A model generated the notes under the pieces. That model was given only the letters and a program-made list of their open reading frames with translations. It made no database searches and was not told where the DNA came from. Made by a program: the position numbers and the translations under genes. 64,000 nt of DNA from Pseudotabrizicola algicola (GTDB lineage Bacteria > Pseudomonadota > Alphaproteobacteria > Rhodobacterales > Rhodobacteraceae), in contig NZ_JAAIKE010000001.1 in NCBI RefSeq assembly GCF_010915705.1, forward strand, positions 930,001 to 994,000, given 5' to 3'. Shown one piece after another: positions 49,973 to 58,602 of this stretch; position 1 is the first letter of the stretch, and every line of letters starts with the position of its first letter.

Positions 49973-50887
49973 TCAGCCTTTCACAGCACCGGCGGCGATG
50001 CCGCGAACGAAGAGTTTGCCGGAGACGAAGTAGATGAACAGCGGGACAAGGCCGGTCAGCAGCGTGGCCGCCATGTTGACATTGTATTCCTTGACCCCCT
50101 GCACCGAGTTGACGATGTTGTTGAGCTGCACCGTCATCGGGTAGAGGTCGGGCTTGGTGTAGACCACGCCGAACAGGAAATCGTTCCAGATGCCTGTCAC
50201 CTGCAGGATGATTGCCACCACGAAGATCGGCAGGCTCATCGGCATGAGGATTTTCGCATAGATCGCCCAGAAGCCTGCGCCATCGACGCGGGCGGCCTTG
50301 AACAGTTCCTCGGGGATGGTGGAAAAGTAGTTGCGGAACAGGAGCGTCAGGATCGGCATGCCGAAGACCGTATGCACCAGCACCAGACCCCAGAGCGAGC
50401 CGTAGAGCCCCATTTCGCGGAGCAGGATCACGATGGGATAGAGCATCACCTGATAGGGGATGAAGGCCCCGAAGATCAGGATGGTGAAGAAGACATCGGA
50501 GCCCTTGAACTTCCAGAAGGTCAGCGCGTAGCCGTTCACGCTTGCCACCACGATCGACAGGATGACCGAGGGGATCAGGATGGTGACAGAGTTCCAGAAG
50601 CCGCGCGACAGGCCATCGCAATTCAGGCCGGTGCAGGCCTGTGACCATGCCTTGACCCAGGGTTCGAAGGTGATCTCGACCGGCGGGGCAAAGATGTTAC
50701 CCATGCGGATTTCGGGCATGCCCTTGAGGCTGGTCATCACCATGACCCACAGGGGCAAGAGGTAATAGAGGCTGAACACCAGCAGCGTGCCATAGATCAT
50801 GATGTTGCGGCCCGACAGCGCGCGCTTGGGCTTGGTGCCGCGCGGGACCGCATCGCTGCGGGTATAGATGGCGGTTGCGTCAACCAT
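49973..50887 (-). CDS. Sugar ABC transporter permease (MalG type)
   Basis: A 304-residue inner membrane permease with six membrane segments (IMIYGTLLVFSLYYLLPLWV, SVILSIVVASVNGYALTFWK and others). The EAA loop that contacts the ATPase is ELFKAARVDGAGFWAIYAKI near residue 210. Start 50887 (MVDATAIYT) overlaps the MalF-type gene stop by 8 bases; an in-frame ATG at 50908 lies inside that gene. It pairs with the upstream permease to form the translocation channel for an oligosaccharide. Confidence 0.94.
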   Translation of the reverse strand: MVDATAIYTRSDAVPRGTKPKRALSGRNIMIYGTLLVFSLYYLLPLWVMVMTSLKGMPEIRMGNIFAPPVEITFEPWVKAWSQACTGLNCDGLSRGFWNSVTILIPSVILSIVVASVNGYALTFWKFKGSDVFFTILIFGAFIPYQVMLYPIVILLREMGLYGSLWGLVLVHTVFGMPILTLLFRNYFSTIPEELFKAARVDGAGFWAIYAKILMPMSLPIFVVAIILQVTGIWNDFLFGVVYTKPDLYPMTVQLNNIVNSVQGVKEYNVNMAATLLTGLVPLFIYFVSGKLFVRGIAAGAVKG

Positions 50888-51773
50888 GTTTCTTGCCTCC
50901 GAATTCAAGGTAAGCCCATGGGATCAGCACGATCAGCACCGTGAGCAGCATCATGGTCGAGGCGGCGAAGCCCTGACCGAGGTTCTGCGCCTGAAACATG
51001 TAGTCATAGACATACATGGCGGGCACTTGGCTTGCGGTGCCGGGACCGCCCGAGGTTTGCGCGACGACAAGATCGTAAAGCTTGATGATGCCGGCGGCGA
51101 CGATGACGAGCGTGGTGATGAACACGGGGCGCATCATCGGCAGGATGATCTGCAGGTAGGTTTTCCATGTGGGGATGCCGTCGACGCGGGCGGCCTTCCA
51201 GATGTCTTCGTCGATGCCGCGAAGGCCCGCGAGCATGAGGCACATGACGAAGCCGGTGCCTTGCCAGAGCCCCGCGATCAGCAGGCCGTAGAGAACCAGT
51301 TTGGGGTCATTGAGCGGGTTGAAGGTGAAGCTTTCCCACCCGAGGCCCCGCACGATGGACTGGATGCCGAATTCGGGGTTGAGGATCCATTGCCAGACAA
51401 GGCCCGTCACGATGAAGGACAGGGCGAAGGGGTAAAGCATGATGGTGCGGAAGGTGTCCTCATAGCGGATCTTCTGGTCCATCGCGACGGCGAGCAGAAA
51501 GCCGATGGTGATGGTGAAGACCAAGGACAGCACCCCGTAGACCATCAGGTTTTCGATCGAGGTCAGCCAGCGCGAGTTGGACCACAGCCGTTCATACTGG
51601 TCAAAGCCGACCCAGCGTTCGCGGGGCAGCAGTTTGGAATCGGTAAAGGAATAGAGAACCGTCCAGGCGGTGCCGCCCACAAAAACAACCAGTGTTGTCA
51701 GAACCATCGGAATTGCCGCGATTTTCGCGTTCAGATTCCGCCACATGCGGTTTGTCCGCCGTGCCTCGGCCAT
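50880..51773 (-). CDS. Sugar ABC transporter permease (MalF type)
   Basis: A 297-residue inner membrane permease with six membrane segments (IPMVLTTLVVFVGGTAWTVL, VYGVLSLVFTITIGFLLAVA, MMLLTVLIVLIPWAYLEFGG among them). The EAA loop is DIWKAARVDGIPTWKTYLQI. Start 51773 (MAEARRTNR) has GGAGGGCAGGCCG ahead; the longer frame to 51827 has none. It lies 80 bases after the binding-protein stop and begins the permease pair. Confidence 0.94.
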   Translation of the reverse strand: MAEARRTNRMWRNLNAKIAAIPMVLTTLVVFVGGTAWTVLYSFTDSKLLPRERWVGFDQYERLWSNSRWLTSIENLMVYGVLSLVFTITIGFLLAVAMDQKIRYEDTFRTIMLYPFALSFIVTGLVWQWILNPEFGIQSIVRGLGWESFTFNPLNDPKLVLYGLLIAGLWQGTGFVMCLMLAGLRGIDEDIWKAARVDGIPTWKTYLQIILPMMRPVFITTLVIVAAGIIKLYDLVVAQTSGGPGTASQVPAMYVYDYMFQAQNLGQGFAASTMMLLTVLIVLIPWAYLEFGGKKHG

Positions 51774-51853
51774 CGGCCTGCCCTCCCCTTTTTTGGTGCC
51801 GTCAAGATGGCGAGAGCCGCCCGGCAAGGGGCGGCTCTGCCGTCAGATGCGGA

Positions 51854-53083
51854 TCAGAGACCTGATTTCAGGTTCGCAACCCACTGCTGATGGGCCACTT
51901 CGGGGGCCATGTCGGTCTTCCAGAATTCGACCAGCAGGTCTTCGTTCTGCTTCTGCACGTCCGGCGACCAGGCCATGTCGCCCGATGGCACGAGGTTGCC
52001 CTGGGCCAGCAGTTCGAGGCCCTTCTTCATGCAGTCGTTGGCAGCGGCCAGATCGACGTCGCCGCGGATCGGCAGCGAGCCTTTCTTGAGGTTGAAGGCC
52101 ACCTGCACTTCGGGGCTGACCAGCAGCGCGGCCAGACGCTTCTGCGCCTCTTCGACGTCGGCGCTCTTGTTCTTCGGGAAGTAGAAGGCGTCACCGCCGG
52201 TCGAGAGATAGGCGTTCAGGCCAAGGCCCGGAAGGCAGGTGTAATCGGTGCCTGCGACCTGGTTTGCGACCTGGAATTCGCCCTGCGCCCAGTCACCCAT
52301 GATCTGCCCGCCCGCTTCGCCGGTGATCACGAGGTTGGTGGCCTGGTTCCAGTCCTGCACGGTGGATTTGGCGGCCAGCTTGCGCGCATCGGCCACGGCC
52401 TGGAACACGGCGGCATATTCGGGGCCGGCGGCCACGTCCATGTTCTTCTCGACGTTCACCTGCTTCCAGACATCAAGCCCGGCCACGGCGATCGAGATCG
52501 CGCCGAAGGCAAGGTTGGACTGCCAGGGCTGGTTGCCGAGTGCCAGCGGGATCTTGCCCGCAGCTTCCAGTTGCGGCGCGGTTTCGACGAATTCGTTCCA
52601 GTTCGTCGGCACCGGAATGCCCGCATCGGCATAGGCCTTGTTCGACAGCCACAGCCATTCGGGCGAGTGGATGTTCACTGGCGCACAGTAGATGCGGCCA
52701 TCGACGGTGCAGGCATCCAGCAGCGACGGCGGGAAGACCACCTCTTTCCAGTTGTTGGCCTCGGCCACGTCGGTGAGGTCGAGCATCAGACCCGCCTCGA
52801 CCAGTTCCAGCGCCTGCTGGCCGTGGTTGAACTGGGTGGCGCCCATCGGATCGCCGCCGGTGATGCGGGAGATCATGATCGGGCGCGCGGTGCCGCCGCC
52901 CCCGGCGATGGCGCCGTCGATCCACTTGTCGCCCGAGGCGTCAAAGGCCTTGGCCAGCTCGGCGACGGCAGCGGCCTCCCCGCCGCTGGTCCACCAGTGG
53001 GTGACTTCGAGATCGGTCGCAAAAGCGGCCGCAGGCAATGCCACCGACGCAACAAGCGCCGTGGCCAGTTTCAGGGTTTTCAT
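51854..53083 (-). CDS. Sugar ABC transporter substrate-binding protein
   Basis: A 409-residue periplasmic binding protein. A signal peptide, MKTLKLATALVASVALPAAA, is followed by FATDLEVTHWWTSGGEAAAV, the usual opening of this class. FNHGQQALELVEAGLMLDLT and GEAGGQIMGDWAQGEFQVAN are typical of family 1 carbohydrate-binding proteins. It captures an oligosaccharide, perhaps manno- or xylo-, given the linked hydrolases; this is inferred from context. It is the first gene of the leftward operon, with palindromic operators 23-50 bases upstream of its start. Confidence 0.94.
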   Translation of the reverse strand: MKTLKLATALVASVALPAAAFATDLEVTHWWTSGGEAAAVAELAKAFDASGDKWIDGAIAGGGGTARPIMISRITGGDPMGATQFNHGQQALELVEAGLMLDLTDVAEANNWKEVVFPPSLLDACTVDGRIYCAPVNIHSPEWLWLSNKAYADAGIPVPTNWNEFVETAPQLEAAGKIPLALGNQPWQSNLAFGAISIAVAGLDVWKQVNVEKNMDVAAGPEYAAVFQAVADARKLAAKSTVQDWNQATNLVITGEAGGQIMGDWAQGEFQVANQVAGTDYTCLPGLGLNAYLSTGGDAFYFPKNKSADVEEAQKRLAALLVSPEVQVAFNLKKGSLPIRGDVDLAAANDCMKKGLELLAQGNLVPSGDMAWSPDVQKQNEDLLVEFWKTDMAPEVAHQQWVANLKSGL

Positions 53084-53105
53084 GCAGTCCTCCCGGTTTC
53101 TAAAT

Positions 53106-53133
53106 CGTTATAGTGATTTCTATAACGTTATAG
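53106..53133. promoter_or_regulatory. LacI-type operator ahead of the sugar operon
   Basis: CTATAACGTTATAG at 53120-53133 is a perfect palindrome with the central CG typical of LacI sites. The overlapping CGTTATAG (53106) and CTATAACG (53120) form a second inverted repeat with a six-base gap. The element is 23 bases upstream of the binding-protein start and 260 bases from the divergent LacI gene, its likely regulator. Confidence 0.8.
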
Positions 53134-53393
53134 TTTTCCCGATCAAGCATTCTTTTCGCTTGTGAACACCTTGGGGCATGTCATTGAATGGGGCGGATAT
53201 CCGGCCTCGACCCGCCGCCCCGAACCCGATACGAGAGTGAAATGCCGCAGTGCCGCACCCTGCAAAATCGCCCGCCGTGCAAGGCCTTTGCGCCTTGCGC
53301 CCGACCGGCGCGTTGTGCAGGTGCAGCAGGACCGCGCAGAGCCGAATCGCCCCGACATTGCGCCTGCCCGATTCGCCTTAGCGGAGATTTGAC

Positions 53394-54467
53394 ATGACCT
53401 CTGGCGTCGATGCCCCCCTGCCCCTGACCTCTGGCGATTCGGATCACGAGCGCCCCACGCTCAAGACCATTGCCGCCGCAACGGGGTTGGCGGTGGCGAC
53501 GGTCAGCCGCGCGCTGAAGGATGCGCCCGATATCGGCGAGGCGACGAAGCTGCGCGTGCGCGAGGCCGCAAGCCGGCTGGGCTATCGCCCGAACCGCGCC
53601 GGTGTGCGCCTGCGCACGGGAAAGACCAATGTGATCGCGCTGGTGCTGTCGACCGAATCCGATGTGATGAACCACACGTCACAGTTGATCTATTCCATCG
53701 CCAATGCGCTGCGCGGCACGGCCTATCACCTGATCGTCACGCCCTTTTTTCCCGATCAGGACCCGATGGACCCGATCCGCTATCTGGTGGAAACCGAAAG
53801 CGCCGATGCGGTGATCCTGAACCAAACCAAACCCGATGACCCGCGCGTGCGCTATATGGCCGAACGCCATTTCCCCTTTGCCACGCATGGCCGCACCGAC
53901 ATGGGGATCGAGCACAGCTATTACGATTTTGACAACGAGAGCTTTGCCACCGTCGCGGTCGAGGCGCTGGCCGCAGCAGGGCGCAAGCGGCTGCTGCTGG
54001 TCCCGCCGCCACGCAGCCACAGCTATGCCCGCCACATGATCACCGGCTTTGCACGGGCGGCGGGAGAAAACGGGCTGGCCTTCGAGGTGCTGACCACCGC
54101 CACATCGGATTCGGGCGGCACCGCGATCGAGGCGGCGGTGATCGCCCATCTGGAACAGAGCGCGGTGCGCCCTGACGGGCTTTTGTGCGGCTCGACCACG
54201 GCCGCGATGGCGGCGGTCAATGCGGCAGAGCATCTGGGCATGGTGCTGGGGCGCGACTTCGATCTGGTGGCGAAAGAGGCGATCCGCTTTCTGCACCGTT
54301 TCCGCCCCGGCATTATGGTGGTGAACGAAGATGTGCGGCAGGCGGGCGATTTTCTGGCGCGTGCCGTCGTCGCCGCCATCGAACGGCGGGACACCCCGGC
54401 GAAACAGGGATTGGAGCGCCCCGGCAAGGTGGAACGCGCCAGCGATGACAAGGGAGGGACAAGATGA
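53394..54467 (+). CDS. LacI family transcriptional regulator
   Basis: A 357-residue LacI regulator. The DNA-binding domain at residues 20-75 reads PTLKTIAAATGLAVATVSRA and DIGEATKLRVREAASRLGYR. The C-terminal sugar-binding domain follows (TNVIALVLSTESDVMNHTSQ, then VETESADAVILNQTKPDDPR). It is divergent from the ABC operon, with a palindromic operator between, and heads the rightward set of isomerase and oxidoreductase genes. It probably represses both directions until an imported sugar derivative is present. The stop overlaps the next start (ATGA). Confidence 0.93.
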   Translation: MTSGVDAPLPLTSGDSDHERPTLKTIAAATGLAVATVSRALKDAPDIGEATKLRVREAASRLGYRPNRAGVRLRTGKTNVIALVLSTESDVMNHTSQLIYSIANALRGTAYHLIVTPFFPDQDPMDPIRYLVETESADAVILNQTKPDDPRVRYMAERHFPFATHGRTDMGIEHSYYDFDNESFATVAVEALAAAGRKRLLLVPPPRSHSYARHMITGFARAAGENGLAFEVLTTATSDSGGTAIEAAVIAHLEQSAVRPDGLLCGSTTAAMAAVNAAEHLGMVLGRDFDLVAKEAIRFLHRFRPGIMVVNEDVRQAGDFLARAVVAAIERRDTPAKQGLERPGKVERASDDKGGTR

Positions 54468-55519
54468 AGGCGATCAAGGGACCGGCGCTGTTTCTGGCGC
54501 AATTCGCGGGGGATGCGGCCCCGTTCAACACATGGGACAGCATCACGAAATGGGCCGCCGATTGCGACTATGTCGGCGTGCAGATTCCAAGCTGGGACGG
54601 GCGGCTGTTCGATCTGGAGAAGGCGGCGGCCTCAAAGGGCTATTGCGACGAGATCGCGGGGGTGGCTGCGGCCAATGGCATCGCGATCACCGAACTTTCG
54701 ACCCACTTGCAGGGGCAACTGGTGGCGGTGCATCCGGCCTATGACGCGGCCTTTGACGGTTTTGCCGCCGAGGCGGTGCGCGGCAACCCCACGGCGCGGG
54801 CCGAATGGGCGGTCGATCAGGTGAAGAAGGCGCTGAGCGCGTCGAAGAACCTCGGGCTGACGGCGCATGCGACCTTTTCGGGCGCGCTGGCCTGGCCCTA
54901 TGTCTACCCCTGGCCGCAGCGCCCGGCGGGTCTGGTGGAGGAAGCCTTTGACGAACTGGCCCGCCGCTGGACGCCGATTCTGGACCATGCAGAGGAGTGC
55001 GGCGTCGATGTCTGTTATGAAATCCACCCCGGCGAGGACCTGCATGACGGGATCAGCTTCGAGATGTTCCTTGACCGCGTGAAGGGCCATGCGCGGGCCA
55101 ACATGCTCTATGACCCCAGCCACTATGTGCTGCAGCATCTGGATTATCTGGAGCATATCGACATCTACCACGAGCGCATCCGCATGTTCCACGTCAAGGA
55201 TGCCGAGCTGAACCCGACGGGGCGGCAAGGGGTCTATGGCGGCTTCCAGTCGTGGGTGAACCGCGCGGGGCGGTTCCGCAGCCTTGGTGACGGGCAGGTG
55301 GACTTCGGCGGCATCTTCTCGAAGCTGACGCAATACGGCTTTGGCGGCTGGGCGGTGGTGGAATGGGAATGCTGCCTGAAGCACCCCGAGGATGGCGCCC
55401 GCGAGGGAGCCGATTTCGTGAAGGCGCATATGATCCGCGTGACGGAAAAGGCGTTTGACGATTTCGCAGGGGCCGGCACCGACCGTGCCGCGAACCGGCG
55501 GATGCTGGGGCTGGACTGA
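54464..55519 (+). CDS. Sugar phosphate isomerase/epimerase family protein
   Basis: A 351-residue xylose isomerase-like TIM-barrel enzyme, longer than its paralogue at 45.7 kb. Metal ligand regions are GVDVCYEIHPGEDLHDGISF (Glu, His), MLYDPSHYVLQHLDYLEHID (Asp, His), IRMFHVKDAELNPTGRQGVY and WAVVEWECCLKHPEDGAREG (Glu). It is translationally coupled to the LacI gene and followed by a stem-loop, then an oxidoreductase. The pairing of isomerase with Gfo/Idh/MocA enzyme recalls pathways through keto-sugar intermediates (inference). Confidence 0.92.
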   Translation: MKAIKGPALFLAQFAGDAAPFNTWDSITKWAADCDYVGVQIPSWDGRLFDLEKAAASKGYCDEIAGVAAANGIAITELSTHLQGQLVAVHPAYDAAFDGFAAEAVRGNPTARAEWAVDQVKKALSASKNLGLTAHATFSGALAWPYVYPWPQRPAGLVEEAFDELARRWTPILDHAEECGVDVCYEIHPGEDLHDGISFEMFLDRVKGHARANMLYDPSHYVLQHLDYLEHIDIYHERIRMFHVKDAELNPTGRQGVYGGFQSWVNRAGRFRSLGDGQVDFGGIFSKLTQYGFGGWAVVEWECCLKHPEDGAREGADFVKAHMIRVTEKAFDDFAGAGTDRAANRRMLGLD

Positions 55520-55528
55520 AAGCAGGGA

Positions 55529-55559
55529 CCGGGGCTCTGCCCCGGACCCCGGGATATTT
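55529..55559 (+). terminator. Stem-loop with GGGATATTT tail
   Basis: CCGGGGC and GCCCCGG pair perfectly around TCT (55529-55545), followed by ACCCCGGGATATTT. It begins 10 bases after the isomerase stop and matches the design of the element at 44541-44583 on the other strand. As the next gene is only 30 bases further on, it may attenuate rather than fully stop transcription. Confidence 0.7.
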
Positions 55560-55588
55560 GAGAACAGATGAAGTCAGGAGGGCATGAC

Positions 55589-56758
55589 ATGGCCATCACA
55601 GCGGCACATGTGGCGCGGGCACCGCGGATCAGGTTGGGCATGGTGGGCGGCGGGCGCGATGCATTCATCGGCGCGGTTCACAGGATTGCGGCACGGATTG
55701 ACGATCAGTATGAGCTGGTTGCGGGCTGTTTTTCATCCGACGCCGAAAAGTCTCTGGCCTCGGCCGCCGATCTGGGGGTGCCGCGCGCCTATGCCAGTTT
55801 CGCCGAGATGGCGGCGAAGGAGGCGCGGCGCAAGGACGGGATCGAGGCGGTGGCGATCGTGACGCCGAACCACATGCATGCGCCGGTGGCGATGCAGTTC
55901 CTCAAGCGCGGCATCCATGTGATCTGCGACAAGCCGCTGACGCATACGCTGGCCGAGGCGAAGAAACTGGCCAAGGCGGCAGAGGCCTCGGGCGTGGTCT
56001 TTGCGCTGACGCATAATTACACCGGCTATCCGATGATCCGGCAGGCGGCGGCGATGGTGGCGGCGGGGGAGCTGGGCGAGATCCGGCTGGTGCAGGTGGA
56101 ATATGCGCAGGACTGGCTGGCCGAACCGGTGGAGGAGACGGGGCAGAAGCAGGCGGGCTGGCGCACCGACCCTGCGCGTTCGGGCGCGGGGGGCAGCACG
56201 GGCGACATCGGCACGCATGCCTTCAACCTTGCCAACTTCGTGAGCGGGCTGACGGTCGAGGAACTGGCCGCCGACCTGCAGGCCTTTGTGCCGGGGCGGC
56301 GGGTGGATGACAACGGCCATGTGCTCTTGCGCTATCGGGGCGGCGCGCGGGGGATGCTGTGGTGCAGCCAGGTGGCGTCGGGGCAGGAGAACGGGCTGCG
56401 GCTGCGGATCTACGGCACCAAGGCGGGGATCGAATGGGAGCAGGAGAACCCGAATTACCTCTGGGTCGGCCCGCTGGGCCAGCCGAAATACCGGCTGACC
56501 CGCAACGGGGCGGGTGCGGGGCCGGAGGCGGGGCGCGTCAGCCGCATCCCGTCGGGCCATCCCGAAGGCTATCTGGAGGGGTTTGCCAATATCTATGCCG
56601 AGGCCGCCCGCGCCATCATCGCGCGGCGCGAGGGCACGGCGCTTGATCCGGCGGTCACCTTCCCTGGCCTCAAGGAAGGGCTGGAGGGCGTGGCCTTTGT
56701 CGATGCCTGCGTGCGCTCGTCCTCGCGCAATGCGGCCTGGGTCAAGCTGAACCTCTGA
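55589..56758 (+). CDS. Gfo/Idh/MocA family oxidoreductase
   Basis: A 389-residue NAD(P)-dependent oxidoreductase. The Rossmann motif is RIRLGMVGGGRDAFIGAVHR near residue 15, ICDKPLTHTLAEAKKLAKAA near residue 115 holds the conserved D-K-P, and GDIGTHAFNLANFVSGLTVE near residue 205 the catalytic Asp/His. Start 55589 has AGGAGGG six bases upstream; an in-frame ATG at 55568 precedes that site. Only about 30% resemblance by eye to the paralogue at 44.6 kb, so the two probably act on different substrates or steps. Confidence 0.92.
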   Translation: MAITAAHVARAPRIRLGMVGGGRDAFIGAVHRIAARIDDQYELVAGCFSSDAEKSLASAADLGVPRAYASFAEMAAKEARRKDGIEAVAIVTPNHMHAPVAMQFLKRGIHVICDKPLTHTLAEAKKLAKAAEASGVVFALTHNYTGYPMIRQAAAMVAAGELGEIRLVQVEYAQDWLAEPVEETGQKQAGWRTDPARSGAGGSTGDIGTHAFNLANFVSGLTVEELAADLQAFVPGRRVDDNGHVLLRYRGGARGMLWCSQVASGQENGLRLRIYGTKAGIEWEQENPNYLWVGPLGQPKYRLTRNGAGAGPEAGRVSRIPSGHPEGYLEGFANIYAEAARAIIARREGTALDPAVTFPGLKEGLEGVAFVDACVRSSSRNAAWVKLNL

Positions 56759-56915
56759 CGGCAGATCGCCGCGAAGGGGGCGGCCGCCCGCCGCCCCCCC
56801 CCCCTGCCCCCTGCCCCCGCCTGCACGACCAGGCGACCTGCCGCCCCGGCTCTGCACCTTTCACAGATGCTCGCGCAGGAGGCATCCCCCTGCCGCCGCG
56901 CGAGGCGTGGCGGGG

Positions 56916-58028
56916 TCAGGACGGGGCGCGGAACCGCTCCCTTTCCCGTGCGAGCCACAGCAGGCTGAGCGCGAGGGGGGCGTTGGCGATCTCGCCGCTC
57001 TCCACAAGGGCGAGGGCCTGATCGAGGCTGACGATATGGGTGCGGATATCCTCGGCCTCGTCCGCGACGCCGAACACCCCGCCTGTCCCGTCGGGCAGAT
57101 CGGCCTGCGCGACGTAGGAATACAGAAACTCGGTCTTGGCCCCCGGTGAAGGGTAGTATTCGGCCACGCGCCGCAAGGGGCCGAGGGTCAGGCCCGCCTC
57201 TTCCTCCGCCTCGCGGCGGGCGGTCTCTTCGGGAGTCTCGCCCGCGTCGATCCGTCCGGCGATGGCTTCGAGTTGCCACGGGTTGCCATCGCCGCGCGCG
57301 AAGGGGCCTGCTCGCCACTGTTCGACCAGCAGCACGCGGTCCCGCTGCGGATCATAGGGCAGCACGGTGACGGCATCGGTGGAGACAAAGGCGGCGCGGG
57401 TGACGACCGCACTCATGCTGCCGTCAAAGCGTCGGAAACTGAGGTCATATTCCTCGACCGCGAAGAAATGCGCATAGGGCTGGCGGCGGGCGACAACCTC
57501 GACCTCGGCGGGCGGGCGGCGCAGGCTATGGGGGGCGGATGCGGTGCGCGCCCGCAAGCGGCTGGCGGCACGCACCATGATGGAGCCAAGCCGTGCCTGC
57601 AGGCGCGCGGGCGCAAGCCTGCCATATTCCGCCATCACCTCGGCGGCGGTCTCGCGGGCAAGCTCGGCATGCCCCGCCAGCCAGAGCGCGGGCTGCCAAG
57701 GGTCGCGATCGTCGGGCGCGGGGCGCAAGGCATAGGCAAGGGCGGCGACGCTGCCCGCCGCGGTGCCGACCCGCAGACGCTGCGGCGCAAGGCCGAGGGC
57801 GCGAGCGTAAAAGGCGAGCCGCGCGTGGGCCTCGGCACTCGCGCCCTCGAGCACCGCGCCTTCGACCGCCTGTCCCCTGCGGCGGCGCAGGGCGAAGGCC
57901 CCCGGCGCATCCACAGCAACACCTTCGCGGTCTGCGGCCACCGCGGGCAGCAGGGCAGCACCGGAGCCAAGGATCACATCAAGCAGCGGGCGGTGGCACA
58001 GCGGGCCGCACAGGAAAAGCTGGGACAT
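56916..58028 (-). CDS. trgB: TrgB-like protein: GGCT-like domain fused to Nudix hydrolase
   Basis: A 370-residue two-domain protein. The N-terminal 110 residues resemble the gamma-glutamyl cyclotransferase fold (LFLCGPLCHRPLLDVILGSG). The C-terminal half is a Nudix hydrolase with a perfect box of the form GX5EX7REUXEEXGU near residue 275 (GRIDAGETPEETARR start), of the ADP-ribose pyrophosphatase type. It matches TrgB of Rhodobacter sphaeroides, needed with TrgA for high tellurite resistance (established). It lies 100 bases after trgA in the same direction. Confidence 0.88.
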   Translation of the reverse strand: MSQLFLCGPLCHRPLLDVILGSGAALLPAVAADREGVAVDAPGAFALRRRRGQAVEGAVLEGASAEAHARLAFYARALGLAPQRLRVGTAAGSVAALAYALRPAPDDRDPWQPALWLAGHAELARETAAEVMAEYGRLAPARLQARLGSIMVRAASRLRARTASAPHSLRRPPAEVEVVARRQPYAHFFAVEEYDLSFRRFDGSMSAVVTRAAFVSTDAVTVLPYDPQRDRVLLVEQWRAGPFARGDGNPWQLEAIAGRIDAGETPEETARREAEEEAGLTLGPLRRVAEYYPSPGAKTEFLYSYVAQADLPDGTGGVFGVADEAEDIRTHIVSLDQALALVESGEIANAPLALSLLWLARERERFRAPS

Positions 58029-58128
58029 CCGATCCTCTATCCGGGTTCACCGGGGTTTAGCGCGCCGGCCCGTGGGGCATGACGGAGTTTCCGGCGCGGC
58101 GGCAGGGTGCCGGTTGCGCGGGCGCGCG

Positions 58129-58575
58129 TTATGGCCAGCGCCGCCCCGCCCAATGCGCCACCGCCCCCGAGAGCAGGCCGCCAAGCAGCATGACGCCGAT
58201 GATATCGGGGCGGGCCAAGGGCGGGGCCAGCACCAGAGCCTGTTCGAACACGCCCAGAAGCGCGTCGAGCGGTGTCTTGTAGCGCCCTTTCAGCGCGCGG
58301 TCGAGCATGTCGGCGCAGGCGAAGATCAGCACCACGACCACCGCGATGGTGAGCGCGGTGCGCACGCCGCTGCCCATCGCATCGACCCGCCCCCGCGCCC
58401 GTTTCGCCGCCGGCCCCATGATGAGCCAGCCGCAGATGATGCCCACGGCGACGCTGACCAGATAGAGGGCCCCGACGGGGCGGCTTTCGGGCAGGGACAG
58501 CACATAGAAATGGGCGGTCACCGCAGAGACAAGCGCGAAGGCGATGGCGGCAAACAGTTTTGCGGCGGTTGGCAT
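58129..58575 (-). CDS. trgA: TrgA family membrane protein
   Basis: A 148-residue inner membrane protein with about four membrane segments (LFAAIAFALVSAVTAHFYVL, YLVSVAVGIICGWLIMGPAA, TALTIAVVVVLIFACADMLD, IIGVMLLGGLLSGAVAHWAG). The pattern ICGWLIMG, the RALKGRYKTPLDALLGVFEQ loop and the C-terminal HWAGRRW fit TrgA proteins of Rhodobacteraceae, described in tellurite resistance. It follows cfa by 27 bases and precedes trgB. The mechanism of TrgA is not established. Confidence 0.85.
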   Translation of the reverse strand: MPTAAKLFAAIAFALVSAVTAHFYVLSLPESRPVGALYLVSVAVGIICGWLIMGPAAKRARGRVDAMGSGVRTALTIAVVVVLIFACADMLDRALKGRYKTPLDALLGVFEQALVLAPPLARPDIIGVMLLGGLLSGAVAHWAGRRWP

Positions 58576-58602
58576 CCCTTGTCCCTTTCAGCGCCACCGC
58601 GG

